A stretch of DNA of 64,000 bases, taken from positions 7,192,001-7,256,000 of the forward strand of contig JBANDB010000002.1 of the NCBI GenBank assembly GCA_037576215.1. The letters are read 5' to 3'. This DNA comes from Armillaria gallica. Taxonomy: Eukaryota > Basidiomycota > Agaricomycetes > Agaricales > Physalacriaceae. The translations under genes were made by a program, and so were the position numbers. Under the pieces are notes generated by a model, which did no database searches, was not told the origin of the DNA, and saw only the letters and a list, made by a program, of their open reading frames with translations. Below, piece after piece: positions 33,715-45,430 of the stretch. Each line of letters opens with the position of its first letter. Position 1 is the first letter of the stretch.

Positions 33715-34400
33715 GCTAGAATACGATGTTTGCGAAAAGTGTGATGTAATGTGATTTTAGTAAGCGGATTGCAACCAGATCCGTCTCCATTCACTGAACG
33801 ACGACCATTGACGCTCTGAAACCAGATGCGGTGACTAATGAGCATGGTTTGGGCTCAGAACGTGAAAGCCAATGTCACAAAATAAAATTTTATGGGCAAG
33901 GGGTTTCAAAAACTTTAATAAATTACATCGCGTCTCATTTTTTTTTAAGCCCTCGACGGGGCGACCGACCGACCGCCGTGGGAACAACATACCGTATTTG
34001 TAATGACATACCATATTAGGACGCTTGCGTATGTCTTCCGGATACTCATCTCATCGTCTTCTCTTCTTTCCTGGACGTGCAGCCTCGCACGACTCACAAA
34101 CCAAATTACTAGCTCTCCGTCCTAGTCCAACACAAGCCATGTGGTACTGTTTCTGTATTAGGTGAGGACCAATTGATGCTCAAAAACCACTCACTAAACC
34201 TGTTTCACAGCCCTCCTGTTTGCATACGATGACGCCCTCGTTGATCTCATCACAATCGATTTCCTCGCTACATACGCAAATCAGCAAGACTGCATGCAAG
34301 TCTCTTACCTGCCATGTCCGTCCACTTCGGGTTCTGGGGGCATCTGTGAAGGGTATTGTGTCACAGCGCCAATGTTGATCATCTCGTTGCATGCTGGACA
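33715..34400. other. No recognisable gene
   Basis: It contains T10 (about 33941-33950) and a CGACCGACCGACCG run near 33961-33975, similar to one near 34957-34973. No coding signal was supported. Confidence 0.4.
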
Positions 34401-34402
34401 TA

Positions 34403-34655
34403 CTGTTCGATTTCGACCGTTAATTCACGTAACGCGTAACGGGACCCTGAAGTGAAGCTCCCGGTAATTCGTAACGCGTAACAAGCCCTTCTGAGAGGTG
34501 GTATCGGCCCAAATTGGGTATTTTCAGCAGCCGGCTGCGGCCGGAGACACTATATATGGTACTTTCTCATCATATTTCGGTGAATGAAGCTATGGTAATT
34601 TGTCCATAAAGCATAACGCGTAACACCCCATGAAGCTACGGTCGAAATCGAACAG
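34403..34655. mobile_element. 253-bp MITE with 18-bp perfect terminal inverted repeats
   Basis: CTGTTCGATTTCGACCGT at 34403-34420 is mirrored exactly by its reverse complement at 34638-34655. TA flanks both sides (34401-34402, 34656-34657). Inside, the palindromic TAACGCGTAAC motif occurs three times (34431, 34482 and about 34613). No coding frame. Confidence 0.88.
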
Positions 34656-34659
34656 TAGT

Positions 34660-35350
34660 ACTTTCCTGTAGTTCATTAGTGTAAGTAATTATAAGCTCAA
34701 TTAAATGACACACATTTTCCCTGATTTCGTGCTCAAGACGTCTCTTGGATCAGTCTACGCCGTCTTAACTGAGTATGGACGAAAATTTTGCCATTTTCAA
34801 GCCATTGGCAAACATCGAGTGCAAACAAACCATTAGTTATGAGTAAACAAGCCTATTATTCCTCTTCAGATTACCAAAAAGTGCATTCAAAATCTCTATG
34901 AACCATGTACAAGTACGAAAAAAATCTGCATGCAAAAAATTTTCAAGGGCCCTTCAGACCGACCGGCCGACCGACGGGATGTGCCGGAACAACGGGCCGG
35001 GAACCCCTTGTTTATGGGTATCTATTGCACTCTGTATGTTTTTCCATGTGGGTGGCCAATTGCACCTGAAATGCCGAGATATGATGAGTCTGAGCTAAAA
35101 TATTCGTGGGCCAACTATAAATATTCCAAAAAATACTATATATCATATATCATATCATCAGGTCCTTGGCTAGCCTCTGAAAGAGAATGGGACAATTAGG
35201 ACAGCAAATGACTATTTAAATCCTTCATCTATCGTACTCAGTCGCTAAAGTGGCCGAGATCCGGCTTAGGGACAGTAACCGATATACTATCAGAAATGCA
35301 TACTGTGGCGAAATACTACTTACTAGTTGCTTTACTAGTGTTGACCCTCG
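34660..35350. other. No recognisable gene
   Basis: AT-rich sequence with short frames only. It lies in the gap between the two parts of the second C2/NACHT copy. Confidence 0.4.
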
Positions 35351-35356
35351 ACTTAC

Positions 35357-35690
35357 ATGCTCATGTTTACGGTCCACTTTGGCATGGCGCCTCCTCCATA
35401 GATCTTGATTTCTTCCGTTTTGTGCTTCTTGTTGCCGGCAGTGATCGTCAAGCGAAACTTGGACTTTTCTGTGGGCGCGATCTTAACGATTTTGGCCTCT
35501 ATGTTACAGCACATTAAAGGGAGGCTAAACATTCGAATGTCGATAACACGAACTAAGAATGTAAAGGATTCGACTACGGCGAGGACATATGAGCACAGAA
35601 ATGAAGGAAGAAACAATGAAAGCGAGGCTGACCTTCCTTCGTTGGCCATGGTTTCCCTGGTGCTAACCATCGCAGACGTGGTGGTACGAG
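35357..35690 (-). pseudogene. C2/NACHT 5' exons (second gene copy)
   Basis: Minus-strand start MVSTRETMANEG (about 35670-35635) precedes a GTCAGC intron like that of the NACHT gene at 4668. The second exon encodes EAKIVKIAPTEKSKFRLTI and ends at a GTAAGTCG donor after 35357, identical in position to the donor at 4954. After the donor, similarity to the first copy stops. The next homologous exon is at 29830. Confidence 0.65.
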
Positions 35691-35979
35691 GAAAAAGCAA
35701 GGCTCATGTGTATGGAAGTCGTGCAGTATCAGTCTGAGTCTGAATGCTCATTCAATCCACAAGCGCCCTAAGCCACCTGAGTTGCCTATATACTTAGATA
35801 TTATGAAGTTGCGAACTACCGTGGGAAAACGTGACTCGCCTTTACCAAGCCTTATCACGTCGGATGGCAAACTCGCGGCAAATCTGTACAGTCCAGCACG
35901 GCTCCTTATCTTGCGTTGCGATAAAGTTCACCTGCCAACGTTCGGTTACGCGGGAGGGAAGACGAACCTAGTGATCATT

Positions 35980-36590
35980 GGTCATGATACCGGCACGGGT
36001 GAGCTTTTTTTTTTTTGGTACTTATACGCCTAAGGCCAACATTAATTCACCAAGGATAATACCTGCTACCAATGCTATGACGCTTGAAGCTTTCGATGCA
36101 TTGGAGAGAGCATTGATGTCTTGCCAGTGGAGAAAAGGACGGAGCAAGGAAGGGCAGTACAGCCAAAGACGAGGAAAAACCAACCTCGGATGCCAACATC
36201 GCCATCGCGTCGAGTCCAACAGACGAATTCGCAAAGCTATTGACGCTGTCTCCAATTCTTAGGAGAACGACAATGTTACCCCTCACCCACGATTCGACGT
36301 TAGTACCACCAGCACTCGAGGAGGAGCCAAAAACTAGCTAGTTCGACGCTAGACGCGATGAGTGCAAGGTGATGTAAGGGCGATTCACCATCGATGGTGA
36401 CTACCTCGTTGCCTCCGCGACCTTTGCCACCCTCAGCATCACTTATTCAAGCTAACGAGAGCCCGCCACTGCCAAGGGCTGACACGCGTCGGAGAGCCTC
36501 GAATCAGACTGAGATGGGATGCAAGTCGTCGTGTGTGGGAGGTGATGGGAGTAATCAAACGGGAATAGCATTGGAAATTCCGGGCCTCGC
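35980..36590 (+). pseudogene. Tail fragment of the PHD+SET gene family
   Basis: It includes MPTSPSRRV, SPTDEFAKL-like text and remnants of the serine/proline tail, all shared with the intact gene and with the shorter fragment at 4030-4330. Frames are broken. A T13-type run sits near 36005-36018. Confidence 0.5.
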
Positions 36591-36639
36591 TTAGCAGGAT
36601 GCACCAAATGGCTCAACATCACAGCCCCTTTGTTTAGTC

Positions 36640-37790
36640 CAAGGTTTTTTTCAAAGGTACGTCGCCTGAACCCACTGCGTCTTCACGAGCTGACACAACT
36701 TTCGGTATTACAGGACTGGTCGAGGGTCACTGATATGGTGGATATCGATGAACGGTCGAACACGGTGAGTTGGTTTGTTGGTGTTTCTCTTCTCTTTGTC
36801 TCTAAACAATGTCCTCACACAAGCTCGCCTTCGATATTACACCAGCAATTCAAGGCCGTCTCGGTAGGATTGTTGGCGATACCCTTCCCATATATCCTCC
36901 TTGCAATCGAGGTCGGGAACCCAACATCCGGGACTTGCGCGACGATAGACGTAGATACTTTCCTCGAGGATTGCAAAGGATGGATTTTGGAGGCCGAGAC
37001 GGCTGGCGGTTGGTCGAATTGGATTCAGGTTGTCATGCGCGCACGGGATGAGTGCGATACACGCGCTACTAGCAATTACTCCTGCCTAGGTGAGTCTTTT
37101 GATTCCTCTCGACACATTGATCTAAAAACATAAATACAGGCCGTCTCATTGAAATCCTTCGTACTCGGCATCCACTCTCCCTCGCACGCGCTCAGCACTT
37201 GGGCTGATAAATGTTGAGGATGTGCTCAGTATCGGGATCATCATCACGGCTGGCTCCGCGTGTTTCCGACGCGTTCAAGGTTGGCAAGAGCGTCTCGTTC
37301 TCGCTATCATCTTCGTGTCGCTGTGGCCGGTCCTCGCTTGAATTGCCTTTCCCAGCGTCAGTGCTGGCATTTACTTGTTCACGACGACTTTAGCAGGAGT
37401 CGTCTCTTATCTTGAAGCTCAGGTCTATCTCTGGTATGTTGCTCTACATTATTCTGTGATTCATTTCCTTACCTTCCGTGTCCCAGGATGCGACAGCGAT
37501 GACGCATTTTCTTGAGGTAGAGGTTTTGATAAACCTTCTCTGAATCGCGATAAATTGCTGCATAAGACTTGACGCCAACGCCGCCATCACTTTCGCAGAT
37601 TTGTTCTTTGATCCACGACTCGCTGTCGACTTCACGAGTACTACCAGCGCGAGACGCTCGCGTCAAGTGTACCTCCGCAACCCCCTTCCGCCACCCAAGG
37701 ACCGTCCAAAATGCATCAGTCGGACATCGTAAGCCTGAAATAACACTCAAAATAGCTCGGGCATCGGTTGTAATCCTTTGAATTTACATC
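36640..37790 (+). pseudogene. Unrecognised 'gene X', copy B
   Basis: Encoded pieces in order are QQFKAVSVGLLAIPFPYILL, DCKGWILEAETAGGWSNWIQ, a GTGAGT...AATACAG intron (about 37090-37139), RLIEILRTRHPLSLARAQ, VLSIGIIITAG and EAQVYLW, then a GTATGT...CCCAG intron (about 37434-37487). Some joins need stop codons skipped, so it is probably inactive. At 37470-37750 the opposite strand has a 93-codon frame (FWTVLGWRKGVAEVHLTRAS) conserved in copy A, so a second antisense gene is possible. No family recognised. Confidence 0.35.
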
Positions 37791-37819
37791 GCCGACTAAA
37801 GGAATACAAGTCATTATTT

Positions 37820-39470
37820 TCTGATATTTATGTGTAATATACGTAACAAATGAAAGTCAACACTGGTCCGCTGTACTTGAAAATGTCGCAATAAAATAAT
37901 CAAGAAGCGGGAGCCTTGCCAAAAACATGACCTCCGTTCCACGAGGACACTCGCCACGCCTGACCTCCACCATTTTCCATTGCCTATATAAGAGGGGTTG
38001 CGATGTGGTCGACCAACCATACCGAGTATTTCGGGGTACCTAAGGAGGATCGTCATCAGAAGCAGACCGTAAAGCTAACGAGAACATACTGACCCGAACG
38101 AACGCCTAACCTAGTAGGAAAATCAGACGAGATCAAATAAACTTGCATCTGTAATTGCTACCTTCACGGCAAAGCGACTTGGGCAAATACACGTCCACTG
38201 GGCTTGAGAGACACAAAAGAGGGTGTGAAAATGCAGATCCGGCTAGCATATAATCAGAGTGGATCGAGAATTCAATGAAGGCTACGCACGTCCTATGTGT
38301 GGCGACATTCATGACCCAAAGCGCTCTGCCACTTGTACCTCCGTTTCATGAATTCACTCTACGGATGAAACTGGCGATAAAAGTCCATCAAGAGGCTGGG
38401 CTGTAGATTCTTCTGCTGGTGGGTCGATGTTATCGACAGCTGATGCCATTCGTGATGATGATCCCGGTGGAGACAACACTGTCGAGGGGTTTTGCAAAGG
38501 ATGGACTGATGAATACGGTTCTTCGTGTGCTGGTCGAAGGTTTCGGCACCCGTAAGTAATCTGGCCATGTCGGTTCTGATAGATATTAGTCAATAATCAT
38601 GTACCAAGCACAAGGAAGAATTACCTGTCGTAAGTGGCACCGGTGTATCATCGATGTCCATCGTATCTTGATCACCATTATTCTCGTCGAAATCACTATC
38701 TCCGTCATCCATGTCGCCGACTCGCAATCGTCCAAATCGAGATTGACTGCTTTCACACCCGTCTTCGTATCTGACAGCAGAGCGTCAATAAATTTCCTTG
38801 CACAAGGATGGTGTGCGTACCATTTATGTACGAACAGCGTATACCCGTGCCGCTTGCAAAAGTCGCCCCCGGTCCCGAGGTGATATGCGCGTGCGTATGA
38901 CGATAGGCAGCTTCCCATTGTTGAGCGTTCCATGCCATGACGTAAGAGTGGGTTTTGGAGCGTAACCTCGATTTCGAGGGTGGCGTTCGACCAGTAAATC
39001 AATACTGATGTCTGCTAGGGTAGCCTTCACGATGCAGGCCCATACCTTCACGAATTTGGTCTTGCACGCGAAGGAAATACGGAAGGACTACTCCCCGTGA
39101 GAGGTATGAGTGCATTTGCCGCTGAAGGTGTGGATTTTGACAAAGTATGTGCAGTCCATTCTAATCCGAATGGCGACGTATGGTGCCGAGTTTGTCGGTA
39201 AACGTGGAGAGGACTTCACTTGCAGTGGTGAAAACGAGGAGCATTCGTCGCGTCGATCTGACTAGCGATCAAAGTGTTGTGGAAGGAACAATCCCCCCGT
39301 GGGACACTATGTTGCTGTATCGTATCGATGACATTGAGCGCCATTATCAAAAGGGTATCTTCGCAGCCAGAGCTATGAAGAACGAGTAAGCCTTCGAACC
39401 ACGAGAGATTGTGGCAAAAGGGACAGACCTTAAGCTTAAGGCCTTATGCATATGACTCATTGACCCATAT
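37820..39470 (-). pseudogene. Degenerate BTB-like cassette, copy D (inverted)
   Basis: Read on the minus strand: S3 about 39470-39180, S4 about 39100-38600, S5 about 38590-38330 and S6 about 38170-37820, the same order as copy A. S4 encodes IDLLVERHPRNRG and an acidic tail DLDDCESATW. It forms the outer part of the inverted block that mirrors 1-5 kb. Confidence 0.5.
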
Positions 39471-39474
39471 ATTT

Positions 39475-40250
39475 TCCTCCAGCGAAAGTCTGCACGATGA
39501 GATCCGGTCGTAGCGAGAGCGGCGAGACTCCGTTCTCACAACTTACACAGCCCACCTCTCGAAAACGAGGCTGTCGTATTTCGGTCCTCTGGATTACCAC
39601 ATGTGAGAGGAGTGCTCGGTGATCAGTAGAGTGTGTGCATGCTTGACGCCTTCCTCTCATCGTAGTCCTCCCTGTCATCGACGGCATGCTCTCGGAGGAC
39701 GATCCGTCGTCTAGGGCCAAAACTCGGTGACCCACATGGATCCAGATCCGGGATCCTCTCCCCATCGAACGCCTGCATTACAACCCCTTGGAAATCCAGC
39801 CGCCGAGTGCACGTGCCGTGTCTATCCATCTTGAAGCTGTCCTTCAAAGGCAATACCCTTCGAGGCCGGTCGATATAGCGCTTGCTTAAGAAGTGGGCGG
39901 AAACTTGTGAGCGTGATGATTATGGAGTCGTTCATTTGAGCAAGGGGGGACATCAAAGTGCGAAAGCTATTGCGCGGATGAGACGCAATGCCGGAGCATA
40001 CTCAAAGATGTACTCACCGAGTTCCTCAGAGATCATCGATCAGGTAACGCGACAAGCTGCGCGCGCCTCGCCTTTCCACAATAAGTATCATGAATTGTCG
40101 AAGAGATGTCACTGGACCTCGGGTTTACGAAAGGGAAAAATCCTGGGGTACCGATGGAGACTAAGAATTATTCTCCATTGGACAAGGAGACGACGCGTCA
40201 AGTTGCTGAGACGACCGTGGAGGTGACCAGAGAAGAGATTTAATAAATAA
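39475..40250. other. Unrecognised frames on both strands
   Basis: A minus-strand frame (39853-39623, DSFKMDRHGTCTRRLDFQG) and a plus-strand frame (39882-40226, WAETCERDDYGVVHLSKGGH) are moderately long but show no known motif. Either could be a gene remnant. Confidence 0.25.
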
Positions 40251-40985
40251 ATTAAATAAATCAATTTTGACAAAGGTATAGATCATGTGAGTGTCACGTC
40301 ATAGGCCCAGACTTGGTTTCAATTTGCGTCTCCACCAAGTACAATCTGCCCGTCGAATAGAAACTCACAGCTAGACGTTACCTCTTCTCAGCACAATTCT
40401 CGTCTCTTATCGCTCTAAAAGTCATCAGCCAGTGTTCAGTTACCTAGGAGGGATTCTGCAAAGCCCTTTTCTCGACCATCCCAGCGACGTTGAGAACCAG
40501 CCGCGTCACTGTCATGGTAGTCGAACACCAGATAAAACTGTTTGTGATCAAAGTCAGTTCCCCCGTTACGTGAGGAGTAGATGAACGCACAGTAGTCCCA
40601 GGGAAGACGAACCACGTACGTACATCTTAGTTTTCATTCGTCCGTGCGAGTACTCATTTATCTCCAGCTTTCTACGGCTACCAGTCGCTGCTGGGCTCAC
40701 TCAGTACACTGAGCAATCTAGGCCATGTCGGAGAAGCTGCAGAAGGAGCACATTTGACCTGATTTCTTCAGGTGGGGTTTTGTTTTGAGACTTGTGCGAC
40801 TAACGACTAAGACTTAGATTTTTGCTTAGTACTATACCTTCTCCAAATCCTACGAAGCTCGAAGCTGTTGACACCTTGGAGGAATCGATCATCCGATAAG
40901 GAAGGCTGTGTACTCAAGGCGACACCAAAGGGCAAAGGAGGGCTTACCGGTGGAACGGCTGCTCGTCTTGCTCGGGCGGCAGCAG
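40250..40985. other. No recognisable gene
   Basis: Probably the decayed upstream flank of the third PHD+SET copy. No open frame was supported. Confidence 0.35.
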
Positions 40986-43015
40986 GAATGGTAACGGCAC
41001 CATAAATCACACCCCATTGCACTTCGCCCGTGTTTCCGCTTCTTCACTTTGTGCTTCTACCTCGACGACGACGAGACGAATACTCCCTCCTGACGACCCT
41101 GCGCCCCAGTGCATGTGCGAGCTGCCGCATGATGATAGGTTCGGGCTCTACGAGAATTGCCTGAGGTGGGCAGCACCCACATTTTCTCTCGCCCGTGCAC
41201 TCACAAGTCGTTTAGATTACCCTTCTTCTGGTCTATCGACACCTTTGTCTTGCTTCATGCGGAATGTTTTGGGATTTACGCCGGAGTCAAGGGAGAAATT
41301 TGGAATAGACGACGAGGTGGACGAAGAAGAAGAATAGCAGACCCACGCTCGTATCGAGAAGAATATCCTCCGACTGCATTCCCCCAATCATTTGCCTACG
41401 TCACATTGCGGCATTGTACCCTATCCACTTGATTCTGTCTATCCGCCGACGTACATGTTACATACCACCCAGCGCGTCGGTCCACGAACCCGTCTCTGTT
41501 GTCAGTTGTCGGTCGAGGATGCAGGCCAGCCCGAGGATCCTCTAAACGGCTACACATATACTCGGGTCCCGAGGGTATTTGTACATCTCATTCCTTCACT
41601 CAGTGACTCCGACGAATTTGGTTTGGCTCCCGATGCTCGGCTTGCGGACAATGCTGCTCGATTGATTCGCCCAGGGTGTCATCCTATTGCCATGCAAACG
41701 AGGACGGTATGGGATACAAGAGCTCAGCGCCGGAGACGAGATAGTGCTAGGACAGGGATGGGACGATGCCCATCTCAGGAAGGGATGCTTGAAGCCGTCG
41801 AAGGACCGTTCATGCCATCCGCATACGACGGCAGAATGGGCTGTACACTCGAGGTGATGGCGATTGGAAGATTGGCAACCTAGGTCCAGTGGTCGTGAGG
41901 GAGCAAGGGGCAGGGAAAGCAGAAACGAAAGGAGGTCGGAAGTCTTACCGCTAGCTGATAGAAGGACAGAACAAGGAGGTGTAGTACCACCCGGGATGAG
42001 GAAGCAAACCGCCAACGTCACCATCCCAACAGACGCATTCGCAAAACTGACATTAACGTCTCTGATTCTTAGGACGGAGGATTCGACGGTATCGCCGTTG
42101 TCACTGATTCCACCAGTACCGCTGGCGCGAAGGCGAAAATCACCTTGTTCGACGTCGGACGCCCTAAGCGCAGAGTCGTTCGTAGTCATAGCCGTTGATT
42201 CTCCAGCGACGGCAGTCAGCTCATCAGATGTGCCCAGGCTCCGCGACCTCCTCTGCTTAGACGAAAACAAACGAGGTCGTCATCAACGCTACCTATCAAT
42301 GAGAGTCTGGCGCCGCTAACGGTCGACAATGGCCGCTCTACCCTTGTAGGCGTTCCTCGATGACCTTCATCACCTAAACGAAGGCCACGAGCGAAAGACT
42401 CACACGATTCCACGCTGGACACCCCGCCTCTGGAAACTCCCGATGGTATGCGAGTCGATTTGCCATTGCCAACGCCTCATATCGCGCCATCTATCATAAG
42501 TTCAGGAAAGAAGAAGGAACCAGATACAGGGCCACCGACGCGCCTTAAATTGCCATCGCCGGTGATGTGGACCCCTCACCTGATATCCCTGGCCTGTTCT
42601 TTGTATCACCCAACACCCATCATCATACAACTCTCCGACTTCATTCCCGTCCCTAACTTCTCCTCTCAACTGTTCTTCTCGTATTCTCTGTCGCCTCCAC
42701 TAAATATAAATCTCTTCCCGAAATGAGGTCCGCAGTGACGCTGGATGATTGAACGAAGGAGCGAGAGAAGGAGGTGATTAAGCGAGAGGAGGAGGAGCCG
42801 TTATTGAGGATGGCGATACCGATACCAGTTCCGCCGACGGTTACCATCCCAGGCCCCGAGAGTGATGATGGGCGGGTGGGGGTGCTAGTATTTTATTGTT
42901 AGTTTTCGTATGCGGGTAATTTATGTCCTATTTCTTTGTTGTACTGACCGTGTATGTTTATAAAAGCTTATCTAGACATTTGATTTACCCCCAGTGCTTA
43001 GGATAACTTAGGGAT
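40985..43015 (+). pseudogene. PHD+SET (Set3-type) gene, third copy, decayed
   Basis: PHD remnants CMCELPHDDRFG and CFGIYAGV (about 41111-41300) flank an intron like that of the intact gene. SET remnants NGYTYTRVPRVFVHLIPS and DNAARLIRPGCHP follow (about 41545-41690). Tail pieces extend to about 42870 and the conserved 3' flank 'attttattgttag.tttcgtat' to about 43015. Several stops and shifts break the frame. It is more diverged than the copy at 17006-19450. Confidence 0.7.
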
Positions 43016-43044
43016 AATCGTGAAACCGCTCAGTGCTATCGTAT

Positions 43045-45055
43045 TTATTGGTAAGCATGTTGCGAGCATGACAGGTTACACACACTGTGGGCGTGACACC
43101 GTATTTTGATTTTTTGGACTTGCTGGAGAGTGCATCCACAAGCCATGTTAGACACATACATGTACAGCTGGTAAGGGAGTCCTTCTATTGGGTGACCTAT
43201 CAATGGTGCTTCTTGTAGGGATTTCTTTCCTTCTTGCCATGCATTTTTGTGGTCTGCCCCCTGGGACCATGTCTTCCCCTTCTTTAATAGGTTGAACAAT
43301 GGCAACATTGGGTCTGCGAAGTAAGGGATAGAGGACTGGAAGTACACAAACATCCTGATGTACATTTGTAGCTCTGCTACTTTCATTGGGCATGTTAATT
43401 CTTGCATAGCCTGCACTTTTTCCTGGTGAGTGGACAATCTGGAAAGAGCATCTAAGCTGGACAATGCTTGCACACCAGATAAAGTGGCTAGAATCTCAGT
43501 TTGTCAAGTAATCAGAAATTCATCAGGTATGGTTACTGCATTTGATTTCCTGTACTCCATGCAGAACCAGGGTTTATTGTTCCTGTAAGCTATTACCACA
43601 GGAGCTCACCATGGGCTTTTGGAAGGTTCAATGATATCCTTCTCATACCAAATGTCTATTTGTTGGTCTATAGCTTCTCATTTTGCTGGCAAGGCTGCAT
43701 ACATTGGTAAACTGATTGGGTCTGTATCCTCCTTGGTCTTGATTCAAACCTTTGTAGGATGATTGCCCAATCTTGCATTGAATCCAAAGGCTTCTGTCTG
43801 TCATTCCAGCATTGTCCAGGCTTCAGTTTTCAATTCTTCTGGTAAATCACCAATGTTGAGAAGTTCACACATTTGAGTCAATGAGTAGTTAGTGATTTCA
43901 GGCATTGCTGCAGTTTTTGGACCATAATCATCCTTGTTGATGCTATCTTCTTGCCAGTCTTCTTGGTTTTCAGCAAGTGATGCATCAATTAGCCTGGCAA
44001 TAAGAGTGAATGCCTTCTCTCTCTGGACTTCTCTGGTACCATCAGCCAGTGGTTTGTCCAGGTAGGCATCAGCTCTTTTTATTGTTGCTAAGGCATCACC
44101 CTTTTGTACCATTTGTGTTGATGCTATGGAGTTGGCCACTGGAACTACTGGGTTTTTTGACTTGATGAGTACATTTGAAACAATAAGGTAGGCATTGGAT
44201 GTATTAAGGACTAAGTTCCTCTCTACAATCCAGTGAGCCTCTTTTCTGAAAGGCCCTTCCACCACTGTATTTTTTGAATAGTGGGGAGATATTTAGACAT
44301 TGTTCTTTGCTCTGATAATGAACTCTTCTGTCCAACTCTGCCTGCATTTCCTTGCTCTCTTGTTCTTCTGTCAGTGGTGATTCCTGGCTTTGACAAAGAT
44401 TTGAAGATTGCAAGTGCTGGCTATGAGTTGTTTGAATTCTTTATTCTTGTCTACCTTGACAGCTTTTACTTTGAATTGCTCACTTCTTCCATAATCCAGG
44501 TAGCACCCTTTGTTCACTGACCTGTGAACACTGATCTCATAGTTTACTTGATAGTCTTCTCCTAGAAGCAAGGATACTGACATTCCTGGCATGATGTAGG
44601 CTTCAACTTCTGTTTCCACAAAAATTGGAAGTCACATGTAGCCTTGAATTTCTGTGTCCTTGTTGATAAGCTGCTATAATTTTGGTTTTATTCCTTGTCT
44701 TATTGATGGGGGATTCTTTAGGCTTTTGTAGTAGTCTTCAGAGATTAGAGAGATATTGGCACAGGAGTCATGATACAGATATATATTTTTGTTTTGTAAA
44801 TTCCCCACTCTCCCTTCAACAGTTAGTACAGATATCCCTATTGTAGACTGTCCAGCCCTAGCACATCTTTTGGGAGTCAATCAAATCAGTTTTATATCTG
44901 TCAGAGATAGTAGGGAGGTAATCAAGATGACTTTTTTATTTTTTATTTTTATTTTTGAATTTCTTGAGTTGTTTCATCAGACTTACTCTCTGTGACAAAG
45001 GCCTCTTTCAAGATCTCACTAGTTTGTCAGGTTTAAAGAAGAATTTACACAAGTC
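43045..45055 (-). mobile_element. Ty3/Gypsy retrotransposon, protease and reverse transcriptase part
   Basis: Minus-strand frames give in order a protease-like HDSCANISLISEDYY (about 44785-44740; DSC in place of DSG/DTG), SVSLLLGEDYQVNYEI (about 44580-44535), a connecting region, an N-terminal RT segment with DIIEPSKSPW and APVVIAYRNN (about 43650-43590) and an RNase H start with EGLPYQLYMYVSNMACGC. The catalytic YxDD block of RT is absent. SSLDALS runs directly into RLSTHQEKVQAM near 43440, an internal deletion of roughly 80 residues by comparison with related elements. Upstream homology ends near 45030-45060, where the tyrosine-recombinase element is inserted. The other end is truncated at about 43045. 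Confidence 0.75.
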
Positions 45056-45430
45056 TAATTGGTGAGTAGTCACGCCATTTCTAGCTCTTTCCTTTTCTCA
45101 TGTCTCTCACAGATGTTGCATCGCATCTTCACGTGTTTCACCCATATATTCTCATATATGGTCAAGCCTCTCTGGAGCCTCCCCAGGGAGCAGACAACGG
45201 TTTCATTTGTGAGTACGAGCTCCACTCTTCGAGGTTCAGGCTGAGAGACAGAAAGCTCATGTTGTACTCAGATTCTAATTCATGTCTCATACACTCGGAC
45301 TATATCTACCTGGCGGGATCAACAGAGCAAGCTAATGCTCTTCTTGACCTGTCAGAAAGAGCCTTGTATTTCGTGGACATCTGAATACACTTTGTCTATT
45401 CCATCACCTACCATCTCTAAGTCTGATACT

